A DNA stretch of 12,965 bases from positions 1 to 12,965 of the forward strand of contig CACWNZ010000019.1 in NCBI GenBank assembly GCA_902762335.1, in the 5' to 3' direction. Made by a program: the position numbers and the translations under genes. The notes beneath the pieces were generated by a model. That model did not search any database. It had not been told where the DNA came from and saw nothing but the letters and a program-made list of their open reading frames with translations. Source of the stretch: an uncultured Ruminococcus sp. (GTDB taxonomy: Bacteria; Bacillota; Clostridia; Oscillospirales; Acutalibacteraceae). This document shows, in pieces, positions 12,623 through 12,965 of this stretch. Numbering within the stretch: the first letter of the stretch is position 1; each line of letters starts with the position of its first letter.

Positions 12623-12680
12623 CCCCGGGGGGCTTCTCGCCCCCCCGGTCCCCCTCGGCAGGGGCGCAGACCCTGCACCC
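12623..12680. repeat. GC-rich REP-like element with two hairpins
   Basis: This GC-rich stretch stands out against its AT-richer flanks. CCGGGGGGC (12625-12633) pairs with GCCCCCCCGG (12639-12648) with one bulged C. GCAGGG (12658-12663) pairs with CCCTGC (12671-12676). The form is that of the intergenic palindromic elements found in many copies in Clostridia genomes. Whether this one is repeated cannot be told from a single window. It holds no gene. The rest of 12540-12793 contains the two terminators and a purine-rich stretch (12705-12740) with nothing recognisable. Confidence 0.5.
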
Positions 12681-12740
12681 TCCGCTGTGCTGTCCGATGT
12701 TTATCGGGGGGGAAGAAGAAGGAAAGATTCGGAAAAAAGG

Positions 12741-12775
12741 CAAAACAAAAGAGCTGCCGAAAGCCCGGCAGCTCT
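12741..12775 (-). terminator. Intrinsic terminator of the ABC transporter ATPase gene
   Basis: A perfect 10-bp stem, AGAGCTGCCG (12750-12759) with CGGCAGCTCT (12766-12775), is followed on the minus strand by TTTTGTTTTG. It lies about 20 bases after the stop codon of the minus-strand ATPase gene. Confidence 0.9.
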
Positions 12776-12793
12776 GATAGGTAATATGAAGTA

Positions 12794-12965
12794 TCAGTTT
12801 GTGATAGTTCTCTCTGTTTCCTTGTCGAAGATGTGGATCTTCTCAACGTCAAGCGCGACCTCAACGCTCTCGCCTGCTTCTGCGGTAGAAGAAGGATCAA
12901 CACGCGCAACACAGGAAGTGCCTTCGATGGTGAGGTAGAGGTAGATCTCGTTACCCATAAGCTCT
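12794..12965 (-). CDS. Sugar ABC transporter ATP-binding protein, C-terminal end (MsmK/UgpC type, partial)
   Basis: The last 57 codons of a minus-strand gene that continues beyond the window; the stop is TGA at 12796-12794. The peptide begins ELMGNEIYLYLTIEG, continues ARVDPSSTAEAGESVEVALD and ends VEKIHIFDKETERTITN. This is the C-terminal TOBE/OB regulatory region of MsmK/UgpC/MalK-type ATPases, where LMG-x-E, AR-x-DP and the I-H-x-FD-x-ET ending are characteristic. These cytosolic subunits power uptake of oligosaccharides or glycerol phosphate and are often shared between several transporters in Gram-positive bacteria. The ATPase motifs lie outside the window, so the exact subtype cannot be judged. 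Confidence 0.87.
   Translation of the reverse strand, partial: ELMGNEIYLYLTIEGTSCVARVDPSSTAEAGESVEVALDVEKIHIFDKETERTITN

Noticed and set aside
12533..12938. Small open frames across the 3' region of htrA and the REP-like element
   Set aside because: They cross two terminators and the GC-rich repeat and encode low-complexity peptides; the only real gene there is the minus-strand ATPase end.

Overview
The window looks like an ordinary chromosomal stretch from a Gram-positive gut or rumen Clostridia member, most likely Oscillospiraceae/Ruminococcus-like. This is an inference from strong AGGAGG-type Shine-Dalgarno sites, lipobox lipoproteins, a zinc-ribbon kinase-like protein with PASTA domains, a YfhO-family membrane protein and an MsmK/UgpC-type ATPase. 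No tRNA, rRNA, CRISPR array, insertion sequence or prophage was found.

Layout from left to right. (1) A plus-strand operon holds the uvrA 3' end, a small MORN-repeat protein and a Cof-type HAD phosphatase. It ends at a terminator that also serves the opposing gene. (2) A minus-strand zinc-ribbon kinase-like gene has its C-terminal PASTA module in another frame. (3) Across a divergent promoter region lies a plus-strand lipoprotein with YD/RHS-like repeats and its own terminator. (4) A large plus-strand YfhO-family integral membrane protein has a very acidic tail and converges on the next unit. (5) A minus-strand operon encodes a PHP-domain phosphatase (TTG start) followed by a lipoprotein glycoside hydrolase family 3 (NagZ-like) enzyme. 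(6) Divergent from it are plus-strand coaBC (coenzyme A synthesis) and then a membrane-anchored HtrA-type serine protease. The protease has its own promoter and sits behind three stacked inverted repeats. (7) After its terminator come a GC-rich REP-like repeat and the minus-strand 3' end of a sugar ABC transporter ATPase.

The common thread is envelope and housekeeping physiology: surface lipoproteins, peptidoglycan-sugar turnover, polymer or lipid glycosylation, and envelope protein quality control. Most transcription units are separated by clear intrinsic terminators.

The points most worth a second look are three. The kinase-like protein lacks the usual catalytic residues, and its gene is frameshifted exactly where a transmembrane helix should join kinase and PASTA parts. 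The small MORN protein starts with what looks like the head of an unrelated family. The htrA promoter carries an array of palindromes, one covering its -10 box. I see no convincing new multi-gene system.
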